From assembly GCA_964017185.1 (NCBI GenBank), contig OZ024878.1:13463351-13527350 (forward strand): a stretch of DNA of 64,000 bases, written 5' to 3'. Positions within the stretch are counted from its first letter, which is position 1, and the number at the start of each line of letters is the position of its first letter. The position numbers were made by a program, and so were the translations under genes. Below are positions 9,886 through 21,329 of this stretch, piece by piece. Source of the stretch: Rugalucina vietnamica (lineage: Eukaryota; Mollusca; Bivalvia; Lucinida; Lucinidae). The notes beneath the pieces were generated by a model that made no database searches, was not told where the DNA came from, and saw nothing but the letters and a program-made list of their open reading frames with translations.

Positions 9886-10697
9886 TGTTACGACCTAGCG
9901 TAACTAGACAGGTACAGCGAAAAACAACCAAGTAATTTAAACTTAACAATATTTAATCAAACAAATAAATGCTGCAAATACATAAAAACAAACAAACAGA
10001 TAAGTAAATAAATAAATAAATAACTTACAAAGTTAATGTCAAATAAGTCCTTGTCCCTCAAATGTAAGTCCACAATCCAGTAACCAGAATATGAGCACAT
10101 GTATATTTTAATCCACACTTTTATTCTAATCCAAAACACTAGTGAAACAACCAAAATTATATACTTTAAATCACTTCAAATTTCTGAATACCTACGACTG
10201 AATTGGGACCTATATTTATACATCTAAGGAAATTCTCCAGGTTTCTAGAGAATGATATAATAAACTTTTCTCTAGAAAAGAAACGAACTAAACGAAAGTT
10301 CTTTTAAATTCTCCAAAGAGAATTTAGAATTCTCCAGAGAGAATTCAAGGCCGCAACGACCATCAAGACTAAACGAGAGTCCACTAGACCCTTCGAGATC
10401 TCAATATACATAGTCCAAATATATTTTTAACTTATGGTAAAAAAAACACTCACTCCATTTTCATCTGGAATTATCCACAAAGTGCTCATAGAATTTTCTA
10501 TACTTCTAAATTATATAACAGTGATAAAAATAATCAATGACATTCTTCTACAAAGTTCTAGATAATAAATTGTAGAAACATAAAAAGAAATATATATTAA
10601 TTAATTGGGTTACTCCCCTTTGATTATATATATATATATAAATTATAAGTAATAGCTTTTAAAAGAATCAATATTATTGAATCAATTATATATAACA
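9886..10697 (-). repeat. 5' LTR (812 bp)
   Basis: Near-identical partner of the repeat at 3952-4762. As the upstream LTR for the minus-strand transcript it should carry the active promoter. Confidence 0.95.
10213..10346 (-). promoter_or_regulatory. LTR promoter: TATA-like box with upstream palindromes
   Basis: TATAAATA on the minus strand at 10213-10220 is preceded, in transcriptional sense, by four palindromes built on TTCTC/GAGAA (10232-10346): a spaced ATTCTC...GAGAAT, CTTTTCTCTAGAAAAG, and two compact 20-bp palindromes. The same array is in the other LTR at 4298-4412. The repeats of GAA and TTC resemble heat-shock elements, but the spacing is not canonical, so the factor is unknown. Confidence 0.5.
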
Positions 10698-10701
10698 CTC
10701 T

Positions 10702-11199
10702 GAATGCCACCTCTTTGGAACACAGCCTCTCATAAAGATAACATTATATACGCTATGTACCATTTTTACTGTGCCGGTTCCTGGTAATTGTTGACGTTTT
10801 CATGCCACCTTAAATGGATTAATTTGAATCCATATACGGAAGCAAATATAAATACACAGTATATAATGTAAATACATGTCTTCGTCTTAAGGCAAATATT
10901 TTCATATGTTTGGACTGGTCTCGTCAGTGCGAATCTTCTTCAAAAACATTTCTCCACAGAATATGAGAAATCTCATGTGTTTAAGCCATTAATTAGCTGT
11001 GTATTGCGCTGATCCTTGTGATGATTTACATGTATAAGTGGGGTGTACAATAATGAAAATAAAATGTAGCTGAGCGGTTTTTTTCCTTTCCTGTATATCT
11101 TGATAGATCAAATAAATGTTTAAACCGTCTGTGATGTCGAGTGACGCGCAATGTATTAGTGAATGCCATTTTCATTAGATGTACATATTGTATGCAAAG
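10702..11199. other. No recognisable feature
   Basis: Unique-looking AT-rich DNA flanking the LTR element on its right. No frame longer than background and no match to repeats in the window. Confidence 0.4.
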
Positions 11200-11270
11200 A
11201 AAGGTACAAGTAGGCAACGATCAGGAAAAGGCGCAATCAGAAAGAGATTCCCACTCCAAAAAACCGAGGA
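11200..11270 (-). repeat. Naiad 3' tail fragment
   Basis: The last 70 bp or so of the Naiad tail in inverted orientation, starting AAGGTACAAGTAGGCAACGA. It lies just upstream of a plus-strand Naiad fragment, giving the inverted arrangement typical of Penelope-like insertions. Confidence 0.8.
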
Positions 11271-11404
11271 ATCCGACTCTTCATTCGCGATTCATTGGTG
11301 ACACTACTGCGTTTATTCTCCCCGATAAGCATGGCGTCTTACTTAATGGACACGGGCAAACAATGTAGCCCGAGATGGCGCGGCGTCCCATCTTGAGCTA
11401 TATT

Positions 11405-12149
11405 GCGGACTTCTACGCGCGAAATAAATGTTTAACAGCCAAACTTCTCCAGCAGGGCTGTCGGTATCATAAACTTTGAAAACAGTTTTGCAAAATTTTA
11501 TCGCTGACACTATGAATTTAATGATGGGTAAAAGACGCTTTTACATGGGACCTTCGAAACCAGAATTTTATGGTGACTTGGTTTACAAATTTTTAAAATT
11601 ATAGGAAGGAATGATTTTTCTTTTCAGTTCAGAAAAATGATTATACGTTACAGACGTATAGGATATAACTTAAATGCGACATTCTGCATGCTTGATAACT
11701 ATGCTGCCTTCTTTAATTGCACGCTGGTGAATTGGGCGCCAGACACTATGATGGCCCCGACATAAAGCTATTCATTTTAGTTGGTTTTTCCACGAGGTGG
11801 CTCAAATATTGTGAACCATCGCAGAAGATGAGGGTGAGGTTGGGGCCTGTAAAACCGGTTTAAGCCCCCCCCCCCCCAGTATTTTATCACTGATCATTCC
11901 AAGGCGATACTTCTGTTGTGGTTCTGATTGAATTTCTGTGCTGTTTGAACCATGTGTTCGTTTTCTTATTTTAGTTAAGTTCGGGTAACTGAGTGACCGC
12001 CTATTGGGAAATAGTTGCTCACTCGGCTTACGATATGTTTTCTTAGTATAAGTACCTAAGTGTCTATTTAGTTTTTTCCAAACTCGTTTTTATACGGAAA
12101 TTTCTTTCTAATTGCGCCATTTTATGATCATTGCCTTCTTGTACCTTTT
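11405..12149 (+). pseudogene. Decayed 5'-truncated Naiad fragment
   Basis: Matches the C-terminal part of the Naiad frame and its whole 3' tail (compare 53945-54956), from near CGAAATAAATGTTTAAC to CTTGTACCTTTTC. Frameshifts, an internal deletion and many substitutions break the frame. The tail also contains a run of Cs at the position of AAGCCCGCCAG. It is older than the copies at 22.9 and 52.1 kb. Confidence 0.85.
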
Positions 12150-13469
12150 CAAAATCACTCCGGATGTCCCGTAAATGACAGTGGCCTATCCCAATTGATA
12201 AAAATGGACCATTCCATTCGTCTTATATTGATGTTTTGGTCAGAGTTTCGAAAGGGTAACAAAAAAGAACAAAGCTATCGTCCCAAATTGTTTATTGCTA
12301 ACAAATTTAAAACATACTTAACAAATGAATCTACATTCACCTCCAATAGCTATATCTAAAATTTGAATTTATTCTATTCGTGATCTTATATGGTGTTCCA
12401 AATACTTATTACTTGTGGCCAAAATGTATTAAACACATTTTATTTTCAATGTGTCAACTTTTATGTTTTGAAACTTTTGCATTTGGTTTCTAAATACATG
12501 TACATGTATAATGTGTGCATATTTGAACTTTGCTGTTGTGAGAAAGTTTTGTCATCAAGATAGGTATAAAGTAATGCCCGAATTGAGAATCAAGACACGA
12601 TAAGTTAGATATTCTGAAGTGTTCAATGGTGCAAGTCTATTACTACTTTGAAATTTTATAAAGAATTGGCTTATACTGCTTGTTGGTCTGACAAGTATCA
12701 CAGAATAAATAACACATACATAGTCACAAAAACAACATATGAGCAAAATAATGTACTGAATAAAATTTTATATACTTTTAACTCTTTTATATACATGTCA
12801 AAGTCCATATCCATTTACCTCATGATTCCATGTAAGGAGTATTCAAATCATTATCAACGATGATTTACTGATATTAAGTATTTTCAAAAGAAGGAAATAT
12901 AAAAATAAACTTAGTATGCTCTTGAATCATGGAATTAAATACTGAGTACAGAAAGCTTATTGCAACATAATAGCCAGCCGTCGTTAACTGTGTCAACAAA
13001 CATTAGACTATGATTTAATGGCTGTACTAGCAAAACTCTATAAGATGAACATCAATATGTGATGTCCATGCTAACCTAAGGTTTATTAAAGAAAAACATG
13101 TGTAAAAGTACTTGTAAATGTTTATGTTGTAAGGTTCACACGGAGATGTTTCCGTAATGTAAGAATATTTCTCAAGCTGTCACTCCATCAGAAAGTTTTG
13201 GTCAACAAAATATGTAACACATATGTTTAGATAGCACGTATGTTTAGGTCTTACTATGAAACGATAAAGTCAGACAAAATGTAAAAAAAATGTGTACATA
13301 ACAGAATTCTTGTCTCTTCTCGGAAGAAGCATTTTGATAATTTATTATATTACATTTCAGGAAACATAATTGAAGTGCAGCTTGTAGGAAAACAGCAGAA
13401 AATGAGATAAATGCCTCGCAACGTGAGAAAGCACGTGGTGCGCAGATATGTATGTAACATGTATGTACA
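12150..13469. other. No recognisable feature
   Basis: AT-rich DNA without a supported coding region. No palindrome or relation to other repeats was seen. Confidence 0.4.
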
Positions 13470-13520
13470 TCAGGATAACATGTCCGCGAAATGCATACCC
13501 CCTCATACCACACTTTTACG
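13470..13520 (+). repeat. MITE family M2 fragment
   Basis: About 50 bp resembling one end of the M2 foldback family (AACATGTCCGCGAAATGCAT followed by a C-rich stretch and CACACTTTTAC). Confidence 0.45.
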
Positions 13521-13799
13521 AAGGGTGTTAAGAAGTTTGCGGTATAGTGCCATCATGTCCTTATTTTATAAATCAGATGAGTTGTATAGACAAAAACATT
13601 TTGTACTTATACAGCAATTTTATTTGCTCTGGCATGAATACAATGTTAACAACAATTGCTATGGAAACCGTACATCACGATTACCGGAACACTAAAATTG
13701 TTCATTTTTACAAATAGTCGATGTTTACTGATGACGTTGCCTTTGATAGTTTACCGTGCTATTTTCACCAAACTTTGTTTGAGTAAAGTTCAATATGTC

Positions 13800-14086
13800 G
13801 GTGGTAAGCACATGTCGTCACATAATTTTCCTCGAACTTTTTGTACCCCCCTCGTTTATAGTAAAATTGGGGTTTACAGCGGTATACCTATTTTTCTTAT
13901 TTTTGATCCAAAACATAGATTGTGTGTACTCGTTAGAACCGCGTCGCTTAGGCGGTTCTAACATGTATCCACAATCAATGTTTTGAGTATAGAAATAAAA
14001 AATATCAAGTGTGTTCCACTAAAATTTTTAATTTTTACAGCTCTCTGTAGATTGCATTGGCAAGTTTTTCGTAATGAATCGCATAA
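13800..14086 (+). mobile_element. Foldback MITE family M2, copy a
   Basis: The element is built around a long palindrome: TTTTTCTTATTTTTG, an AAAACATAGATTGTG-like stretch and GTTAGAACCGC on one side, and GCGGTTCTAAC, CCACAATCAATGTTTTGAG and an ATAAAAAA-type run on the other. The left flank reads through TAAAATTGGGGTTTACAG and the right end through TTCGTAATGAATCGCAT. No protein is encoded. Confidence 0.65.
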
Positions 14087-14743
14087 TTGCACAGAAAATG
14101 CTTCCACAGTGTTTAGACTCATGTGTATCAGACCTGTCATGGCAAACGTTTACAAACTATTTACAAATAAAAACAATATGTTACTGGCTTAGTTATTTTC
14201 TTAGAAGCTTATAAGGCAGGCTATGTTTTTGTTTGTTTTCTTGTTACTCCCATCAATCAATTTCTGATTATTCTTGGGAGGTGTACATTGCACACTCCGG
14301 TGTGTTTGCAGGATGAGCCTACATGCATGAGGATAGAACCTGTGTAGGTCTCTTTAACCTGCACAGGGGATGACTGTCCCTGCACATGATGTCTGGAGCT
14401 TTGTCAATGTTTTATTCAAGGCTTGAATGTGCATATATATACACGTATAGACAGTTATCAGCAACGGCCCTGCTTGCTAGATCGAACTGACCTAGAGTGT
14501 TAACATATCTATGACATATCTATGACAGTCTCCTAAAAGACTCTGTCACGATAAATTGTTACACAATAGAGCCTACTTGAAAGTAATTTCCTGTCAAAGA
14601 ATCGAGTTGTACAGTTGAAAAGCTTCTGAGGAAACAATTAAGCCAGGATCTTTAAAACAGTGCAAACACAACAAATAGAGATTTATCTACAATTTACAGA
14701 ATCAATTGCTTCTCGGAATATACGTGATATGGCATTATGTTAC
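14087..14743. other. No recognisable feature
   Basis: Between two M2 copies. No coding frame or repeat was identified. Confidence 0.4.
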
Positions 14744-15000
14744 CATCAGGAAAACATTTCCGTGCAATGAATACCCCCTTAAACCCCACTTTTATATAGT
14801 AAAAATGGGGTATGCAGGGCTATACCCATTTTTCTTATTTTTGCTCTAAAACCGCGAGGCGGTTCTAACGTGTACCCACAATCTATGTTTTGAGCAGAAA
14901 TAAGAAAAAATATAAAATATTTTCCTCTGAAAATTATCGATTTTTTAAACTGAAAAAAATTACTGTATATCATATGGGCATGTTTTCGTAATGCATGTCC
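14744..15000 (+). mobile_element. Foldback MITE family M2, copy b
   Basis: Near-complete copy from CATCAGGAAAACATTTCCGT to GCATGTTTTCGTAATGCATG. It includes the central ACCGCGAGGCGGTTCTAACG palindrome and the CCCACAATCTATGTTTTGAG arm. Confidence 0.7.
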
Positions 15001-15990
15001 ATGCAATGAAGACACTTTCAGAGCGAACCACCCAGTCTGTTCTTCAGTTGAACTGCAAATTTCATACATATTTTCTCTATTTTTGTTCAACTCGTAAAAC
15101 ATGGATACATATGCTGAGTAGTGCCTATGTTTAGAGCAAATGAACTTTTGGCGCAATTTCCATCTGGAAATTGTATTTTTGCTTTGAATTGCATGGGTAC
15201 GTTAACATAATGCCATATGGTTCATTTGATTTCTAGGTTCCGTTTGACATCATTCCTTCGCCCACAGTTCTTGTTTGTTTCGTATTTTGCAATCGCCTTT
15301 GTAATCCTGATCGAATCACGTGATCTTTGGCTTCCCGAATGTTCAGAGCTTGAATCATGCTCCTCTTGCGTCGAACTGTAATTATTAAATTAATGTAGTA
15401 GTTAAATAAGCATTAGTTAAATAGCGCATTTTCTACTTGCCAACTCGAGTTACTCGGATAGCAAGTCCGAATAACACGAGTTTCTGTAAAATGCATGCGC
15501 ATGCGTGTTACGAAACTCACGTGTTCGGTTTTGCTACTCGAGGTACGCACCTGGCAAGTTGAAAATGATTAAATACATCTTAGGATTTCATCAAACAACC
15601 CATATAAGTATCTTATTTTTCCGGTAGAGCTTTATTGAACCATCCGATACTTTATAACTGCCGTAGTCTCTCTGTCTAATGCGGCAGTTCAGTTGTTCTG
15701 ACCGTGCTTTATGGTGTGCGTTATTTCTGTATGGTAAAATGCATCGTCTCATTTACATAGTGTTTGCTTTATCTATTCGGCTGTTCCTTGTACTTAATTT
15801 ATGAGGAAAATAGAGGGAGTTCGGAGCATTACCTCTTCTGAACTTGCGCATGCTCCTTTTCAGTTAACTGATCGTGATTCCATGTGGTCTCATTACGCGT
15901 TAATATAAATTGTTGCATACGTTTTTGAAATTATGTTCTAACATCTAGATTTTCTTTTCATTTATCATCTACTAGCACCAACAGATCTGA
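15001..15990. other. No recognisable feature
   Basis: No coding frame or repeat found. A short palindromic cluster around 15450-15560 (ACTCGAG-type and GCATGCGCATGC-type motifs) is the only structure I noticed. Confidence 0.35.
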
Positions 15991-16003
15991 TGTAATAACA
16001 TAC

Positions 16004-16170
16004 CGGGATCGCAAGAACCATCATTCATGCAATCGTCGATGAAGCTAGCCAGAGTCCGGTACAGGGAAGCCCGTCCGGCTTTTACACCCAGGTGGGAGTA
16101 CATGCAGGGAAAAGTGTGACACGCTTTCTTCTGTGGCTCACCATCAGGCTCACTCCTCACCTTGTCTAAC
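16004..16170 (-). CDS. Possible internal exon of a Cys-containing protein
   Basis: On the minus strand a pyrimidine-rich stretch ending TTTCCTCCAG precedes a 167-nt open segment that ends at GATCCCG|GTATGT, a good splice donor. The segment encodes about 55 residues (starting LDKVRSEPDGE) with four cysteines and balanced composition, unlike the AT-rich surroundings. I do not recognise the family. Partner exons were not established: the neighbouring candidate frames do not join in phase with certainty. This is the best candidate for host coding sequence in the window but rests on splice sites and composition only. Confidence 0.35.
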
Positions 16171-16279
16171 CTGGAGGAAAAAAAGCGGACACAATAAAAG
16201 ATACGGTAATCAAGGCATTACAAAAACTTGCAATAAACAGATATTTTTTGAGCTTTGAAAATTGAAAATTTTTTCGGCT

Positions 16280-16415
16280 GATTTTAGGCGGTTCTAACGA
16301 GTACCCACAATCTATGTTTTGGAGCTAAAATAAGAAAAATAAATACACCCCTGAAAATCCCAGTTTTTTGTGTGTTTTTTTTTCTACATAAAAGTGGGGT
16401 TTAAGGCGCCACCTT
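16280..16415 (-). repeat. Half copy of MITE M2
   Basis: Contains only one arm: GGCGGTTCTAACGAGTACCC, ACAATCTATGTTTTGG, ATAAGAAAAATAAATACACC and TACATAAAAGTGGGGTTT. The other arm is missing. Confidence 0.6.
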
Positions 16416-16905
16416 TATTTTGGTCGATTTCTTAGACTGAAATAGACTGGCATTTTGCTGAAAAACAACAGTTAAAACAGAATGTTGAAGCCCTGAATAG
16501 CGATATTCCTATTTTCAAAAGTCGCTCTGTGAGACGTAACATTTTGTAATCTATAATATTTTCAGTTCTTAAGATACATGTCTTGGCAATTAACATGAGA
16601 CTGACGACAGAGATTTACCGTTAGAAATCTGAATGGCATATCTGTTCCTATTGGTCATGTGTATTTATTTCATTTACATTTCAATTGGTTAATCTCCGAC
16701 GTTACTCTCATGTGGATTGCTAAGACCTGTATAGTAGACTCATCAACATGTTTTTGAACAAATAATCAAACATTTTTTGCATTAAATCCGTCGCTATTGT
16801 ACAAATGTTCCACTATCACCTAATTCAAAGTTAGTGATATTTTTTAAAATACATATACTAATATAAAATCTAGTCTTGTCCTGAATAATGTTGAGCTGTT
16901 TACTT

Positions 16906-17263
16906 TTAATGTTCCATACATTTTACTGCTATCTACAATTAGAGTGGGCTAGATTGCGCAAAAATATGTTATCCAACCATGCTGATATATCTATCTTCAT
17001 ACACAAAATGAGTCGCCTCATGAGAAAACCAACAATCTGCATACACGAAAACAAAGGCGCAGATCAGCTGTGCAGTAACTTTTAATGTTCCATACATTTT
17101 ACTGATATCTACATTAGAGTGGGCTAGACTGCGCAAAAATATGTTATCCAACCATGCTGATATATTAAACTTCATACACAAAATGAGTCGCCTCATGAGA
17201 AAACCAACAAGCTGCATACGCGAAAACAACGGCGCAGATCAGCTGTGCAGTAACTGCACAACT
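16906..17263 (+). repeat. Tandem duplication inside an M1 copy
   Basis: About 175 bp beginning TTTTAATGTTCCATACATTT occur twice in direct order (from 16906 and from 17080). The first unit stops in the middle of the M1 palindrome at GCTGTGCAGTAACT, and the second unit reads on into a complete M1. Confidence 0.75.
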
Positions 17264-17405
17264 GATCAGCGCCTTTGTTTTCGCTACATGGATAGTACAA
17301 TCTCTCTTCTTCTTACTTACGAAATTTCAAGTTTCTACCCCGCTTCTGTGACTGTACAGGTCGGTTTGTGGAACCACATTGTTGTTTTTTCCACGAGCTG
17401 GCTCA
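17180..17405 (+). mobile_element. MITE family M1, copy b
   Basis: From GAGTCGCCTCATGAGAAAAC to GAGCTGGCTCAAGG, with the palindrome at 17220-17284 centred on GTGCAG-TAA-CTGCAC. Confidence 0.7.
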
Positions 17406-17409
17406 AGGC

Positions 17410-18321
17410 TGTTTTAATATATATTGCTTTCTTGGCATGCTGATATATGTACAATCAACTCATATATTTATTTAGGCATTTTAAATCAAGGAAATGAGTT
17501 TTGCCCTCTGCTTGCATCACAATAAAACAATTAATCATCCAATTAAAGAGTTCTCGAAATGATCAATGACGTTTCTAAGAACTTATTGACGTCACATGGC
17601 TTTATTTATTAGTTTTCATGTGCCTGAGGGGGCGACATATCATCGCGGGTAAAATGTACAGTTGTATACTAAGCGAATAAATGGTGGGACATGACGATAT
17701 GAGACTTGTCGCCAGAAAAAGCGTTTTCGTTGTTTCCAACTACTAGGATAGAAAGACACCGGTGTCATCAGCTAGAGAGGCTAGTATGGTTCGTGAAAAT
17801 TGAAAAATACTATTGTTTCCCGATAGAGTACAGAGCGATAGATAGAATGCTGAACGGCTCGGGGTGGGGTGGGGGAGCGGGGCTGGGGGGCGTTACAGGA
17901 GTGTCGTCATTTTTCTTCTCCACTAACGTCTTAAGCTAGCTTTCCCAAAATACTCATATTAGCTTCTGACACAAAGACAGTGCGTTATAATGTCTGCGGG
18001 CTAAAATTGTCTAGCTTTATGAATGATTTCGACACTTTCAGGACGTACATAAAATAAGAGAACAATTATAGCTTCTAGAGAATCTTTATTCTAGATGAAT
18101 GGTGGTATTGCCATTTTCCCTTGACCTTAGAATTTGGGCGAATTGTTTGATGACTGGAAAATTTTCGAAAACAATACATAAAATACTGATATTTATGCTC
18201 CTTTAAAAGTTCTAAGAAATGAAAACTTTCATATTTGTTGTCTAAATCCCTAATTTAGTTCTCAAAATAGTTCCATTAAAACAAAAACAACAATAGCAAG
18301 AACAACAAATCTAATAATAGA

Positions 18322-18372
<51 letters not shown>

Positions 18373-19520
18373 AAAATATTACAATGACAAAAATAGTGCA
18401 ATTTATTGTCCAGACCTCGTCTGAATCGCAACCGGAGCAATAAAAATCTATAAATAAAATGAGTTTTTGTGGGGGCGGTTACATATTTTAGATCATTTTA
18501 TTCAAGCGTTAAGACACTTTTTTCGTTTTGTGTGGCCGTTTTAATCAGATGATACATGTAACATGGAAATGTTACCGATAAGAAAATGTTATCAGTGTTC
18601 TTGAAAAACTAATTTATTTTCATTTCAATTTCCAGAAATTAACCTTCTTTAAAATGTTTGTGCAACAATCACCAATTGAACAAGATGCAGAAGATAATTG
18701 AAATTGTTTCATGAATTTTTCATAGCGCTTTCAATCATTTTGTATTTTTCGTTTATTGCACATAAAATAAATGCAAACAATCCTATGGTGCAATTGAAAT
18801 TACCGTGATATGGAAATTGCTGGAGCAGTAACAAAAGATACCTGTATAGTCTGGTTTTCTGAAGAACTTAGAGACAGCGATGCAAAACCTCATTAACTCG
18901 TTGCTTTTAAATTATAATGAAAGGGGAGATCCGAAAAAGAAAAGATGAAAACCGAAAGATGAAAAACAGAATGAGACTCCTCCTGATGCCTGTTCAATCA
19001 AAAATGAACACTCATTAAACTACAAAGAGACTACATAACTTGATATATCAACCACAGCAATTGGACAACACCACCATGTCATGTTTTATAAGTACATTTC
19101 CTTCTTGAGTACGTTTGTTGCTTGTTTCGATACATGTATATTTACTAATAACAGAGCGAACAAAAGTGGAAACAATGCAGATTTTAAATACTAGGGAAGT
19201 ATGCGTCCCAAAACAGGAATTATAAGTCGTGTAAAACGAAAGCCAATAACGTCGTCATCAGCTTATGCATTACGCATATTGATCAATTAAATGGTTAAAA
19301 TGCATAAACATTTTGATGGTTAAAATGCCAAAAAACATTTTGTCTAAATTTCTAGTAGTGAATAGGCTTTTGCCGTTCCTTACGTGGTTTATATTTCAAG
19401 AGATTTCCTCGTCTCAAAGCTCAAGTGTCAGTTGTTTATAACTATCCCACAACATACAACATTAATCTAACTATCGAGGACCCTACGTTGACAATGTGAC
19501 ATTCATTATTGCACTAATTC
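17410..19520. other. No recognisable gene; one ATT microsatellite
   Basis: About 2.1 kb of AT-rich DNA. The only structure seen is a (ATT)n run at about 18322-18371 of some 16 units. No coding region is supported. Confidence 0.45.
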
Positions 19521-19800
19521 TCACAGGAAATCGTTTGTCCCGATCAAGAATGTCTGCGAAAACCGGATTTTTGTTTTTGCGAAAACAAAGACGCTGATCA
19601 GCTGTGCAGAAACTGCACAGCTGATCAGCGCCTTTGTTTTCGCTACTCGGATAGTACAATCCCTCTTCTTATTAAATCCGGAATTTCAAGCGTCTAGCCT
19701 TCTTCTGTGACTGTACTGACCGGTTTGTGTCGGACCTGGTCGGAAACCCCAAATATTATTTTTCTCGCAGGAAATCATTTGTCCCAATCAAGAGTGTCTG
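19521..19800 (+). mobile_element. MITE family M1, copy c, flanked by 36-bp direct repeats
   Basis: The M1 body at about 19557-19764 (palindrome 19579-19643) sits between two direct copies of a 36-bp sequence (19521-19556 and 19765-19800) that differ by four transitions. The terminal GAGCC/GGCTC of M1 are not intact here. Confidence 0.65.
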
Positions 19801-21329
19801 AGTGTACGCTGGGGAATAAGGTAATTGACAGAAAACACCTGCCTTTCAAGTCGCCAGAAAAGGAAACATAAAAAACATGGTCTAAAACTAATGGGCTATG
19901 CAATAAACACCTAGTCGCTTACACGTTTTAACAATGAACATAAGCTCAGTATTTTTTTATATTTTAACTAAGAAAATTTATACATATATACACATTGAGC
20001 TGTTGCACGGACGACGCTTCGGACGGGGATTTACAATGTAACCAAGGAACCAGCTCCAAAAACCTGCTACACTAATGAATGCGCCAGTGCGAACCTCAAA
20101 CTTACACAAAAGGTGACAAATTAGTCTGTATGAATGTGCCAAATGCATAATAGTGGTTCAAGACGTCCAAGACATTTCTATTTTAACATACTGATAATTA
20201 AATATTTTGGCAAAAGCTGCAAAAACTTTATGACGTCGCGGATTTAATTTTTAGTACGAAAAATGTTTGAATGATTTATCAAAGTAGACTGTAGAACAAA
20301 CAAAGTCGTAGTAGTTAGTGAGCTAGGCCCTGATTTTTTGCCATTTGTTACCAGTCGAGGGGACTAAATCTCTTGGCACTTTTTAATAAGTTCAATATCT
20401 ATAGATAATATTTCAGCATGATAGCAATCTCTGATCGGTAGCTTAAGACCTGAAAAAGATCAGTCTTATTGGTACCTTGCAAACAAGAGGTATTTGGGCT
20501 GGTTATAATAAACATGCCCTAAGTAAAAATATAGTTGTGTTTTAAGCAGCACAACGCATCCCTAGCATTTATAAGAGGTCAATGTATATCTAAAAATGAC
20601 TGGCATGCTTTTAGAACATGATAATTCGTGAAAATCTATCATAAAAACAATGCTCAAGGGTAGGATTACCCCACCCACACCCATTATTAAACCAACTTCA
20701 TATTTGTGTGAAACTTTCATGTTAAGACATTAAAATAAATATTTCTCTCTAATATCCTAAACATTTGGATACCATTTAGCATTTCTTACATTATTGTCAA
20801 AAATAAAAACAGTATATGGTTAAATTTGAATATTCATGAGTATTGTAAAAAAAAAACAAATAGAAATAACCAGATGAGCCCTGAATTCTACTGTAGCCAT
20901 TCGATTGATTTTATTACCCTTCTCTGTAATGCAATATTATCAGTTACGTTATGATGATCGTTACATATATCTACAGGATATATCCAATATGTCCAAAAGA
21001 GTCACATAATGCGTAATACCTGTTGGCCCATAGTTTATTTGCCCACCTATGCAAATGTTGTCTCCCTCTACAATCGGTGTTATTTTTACTTTTTTTGGCC
21101 TATACTTTAAATGAGTCATCCTCAGCCCACTCGGTTCCTCTGTTCCGTGATAAGTTGATAACAATAAAACGTAAAGAACAATGCTCAATGAAAAAGCCAA
21201 AAGCCTGTTGGTGTCCTCAATTTTATTCAGAAATATGACAAGACCGACGCATCTAAAACAATAGTTACTGAATCAACATTTCAACAACTGGTTAAATAAA
21301 ACATGATACTTTTTAATGATACGAATTTG
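19801..21329. other. No recognisable feature
   Basis: AT-rich DNA. A minus-strand open frame at 20961-21200 begins with hydrophobic residues but has no ATG at its start, so I do not call it a gene. Confidence 0.35.

Larger units (their letters stand above)
3952..10697 (-). mobile_element. Complete Gmr1-like Ty3/gypsy LTR retrotransposon
   Basis: A full-length element of 6746 bp bounded by TG...CA long terminal repeats and flanked by a 4-bp duplication CTCT (3948-3951 and 10698-10701). It has, in transcriptional order on the minus strand, the 5' LTR, a tRNA-Pro primer site, one gag-pol frame, a polypurine tract and the 3' LTR. The LTRs differ by one substitution (near 4469/10403) and two small length changes in an A-run and an AT-run, so insertion was recent. 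No envelope-like frame is present. The order gag-protease-integrase-RT-RNase H is that of the Gmr1 clade and not of ordinary gypsy elements. Confidence 0.95.

Noticed and set aside
3952-10697. Endogenous retrovirus with envelope
   Set aside because: The frame ends right after RNase H and only about 70 bp remain before the polypurine tract, so there is no room for an envelope gene.
20961-21200. 79-codon minus-strand frame with a signal-peptide-like hydrophobic start
   Set aside because: Its first codon is TTG and not ATG, the frame stays open upstream of the hydrophobic stretch, and the possible donor sites do not settle a link to another exon.
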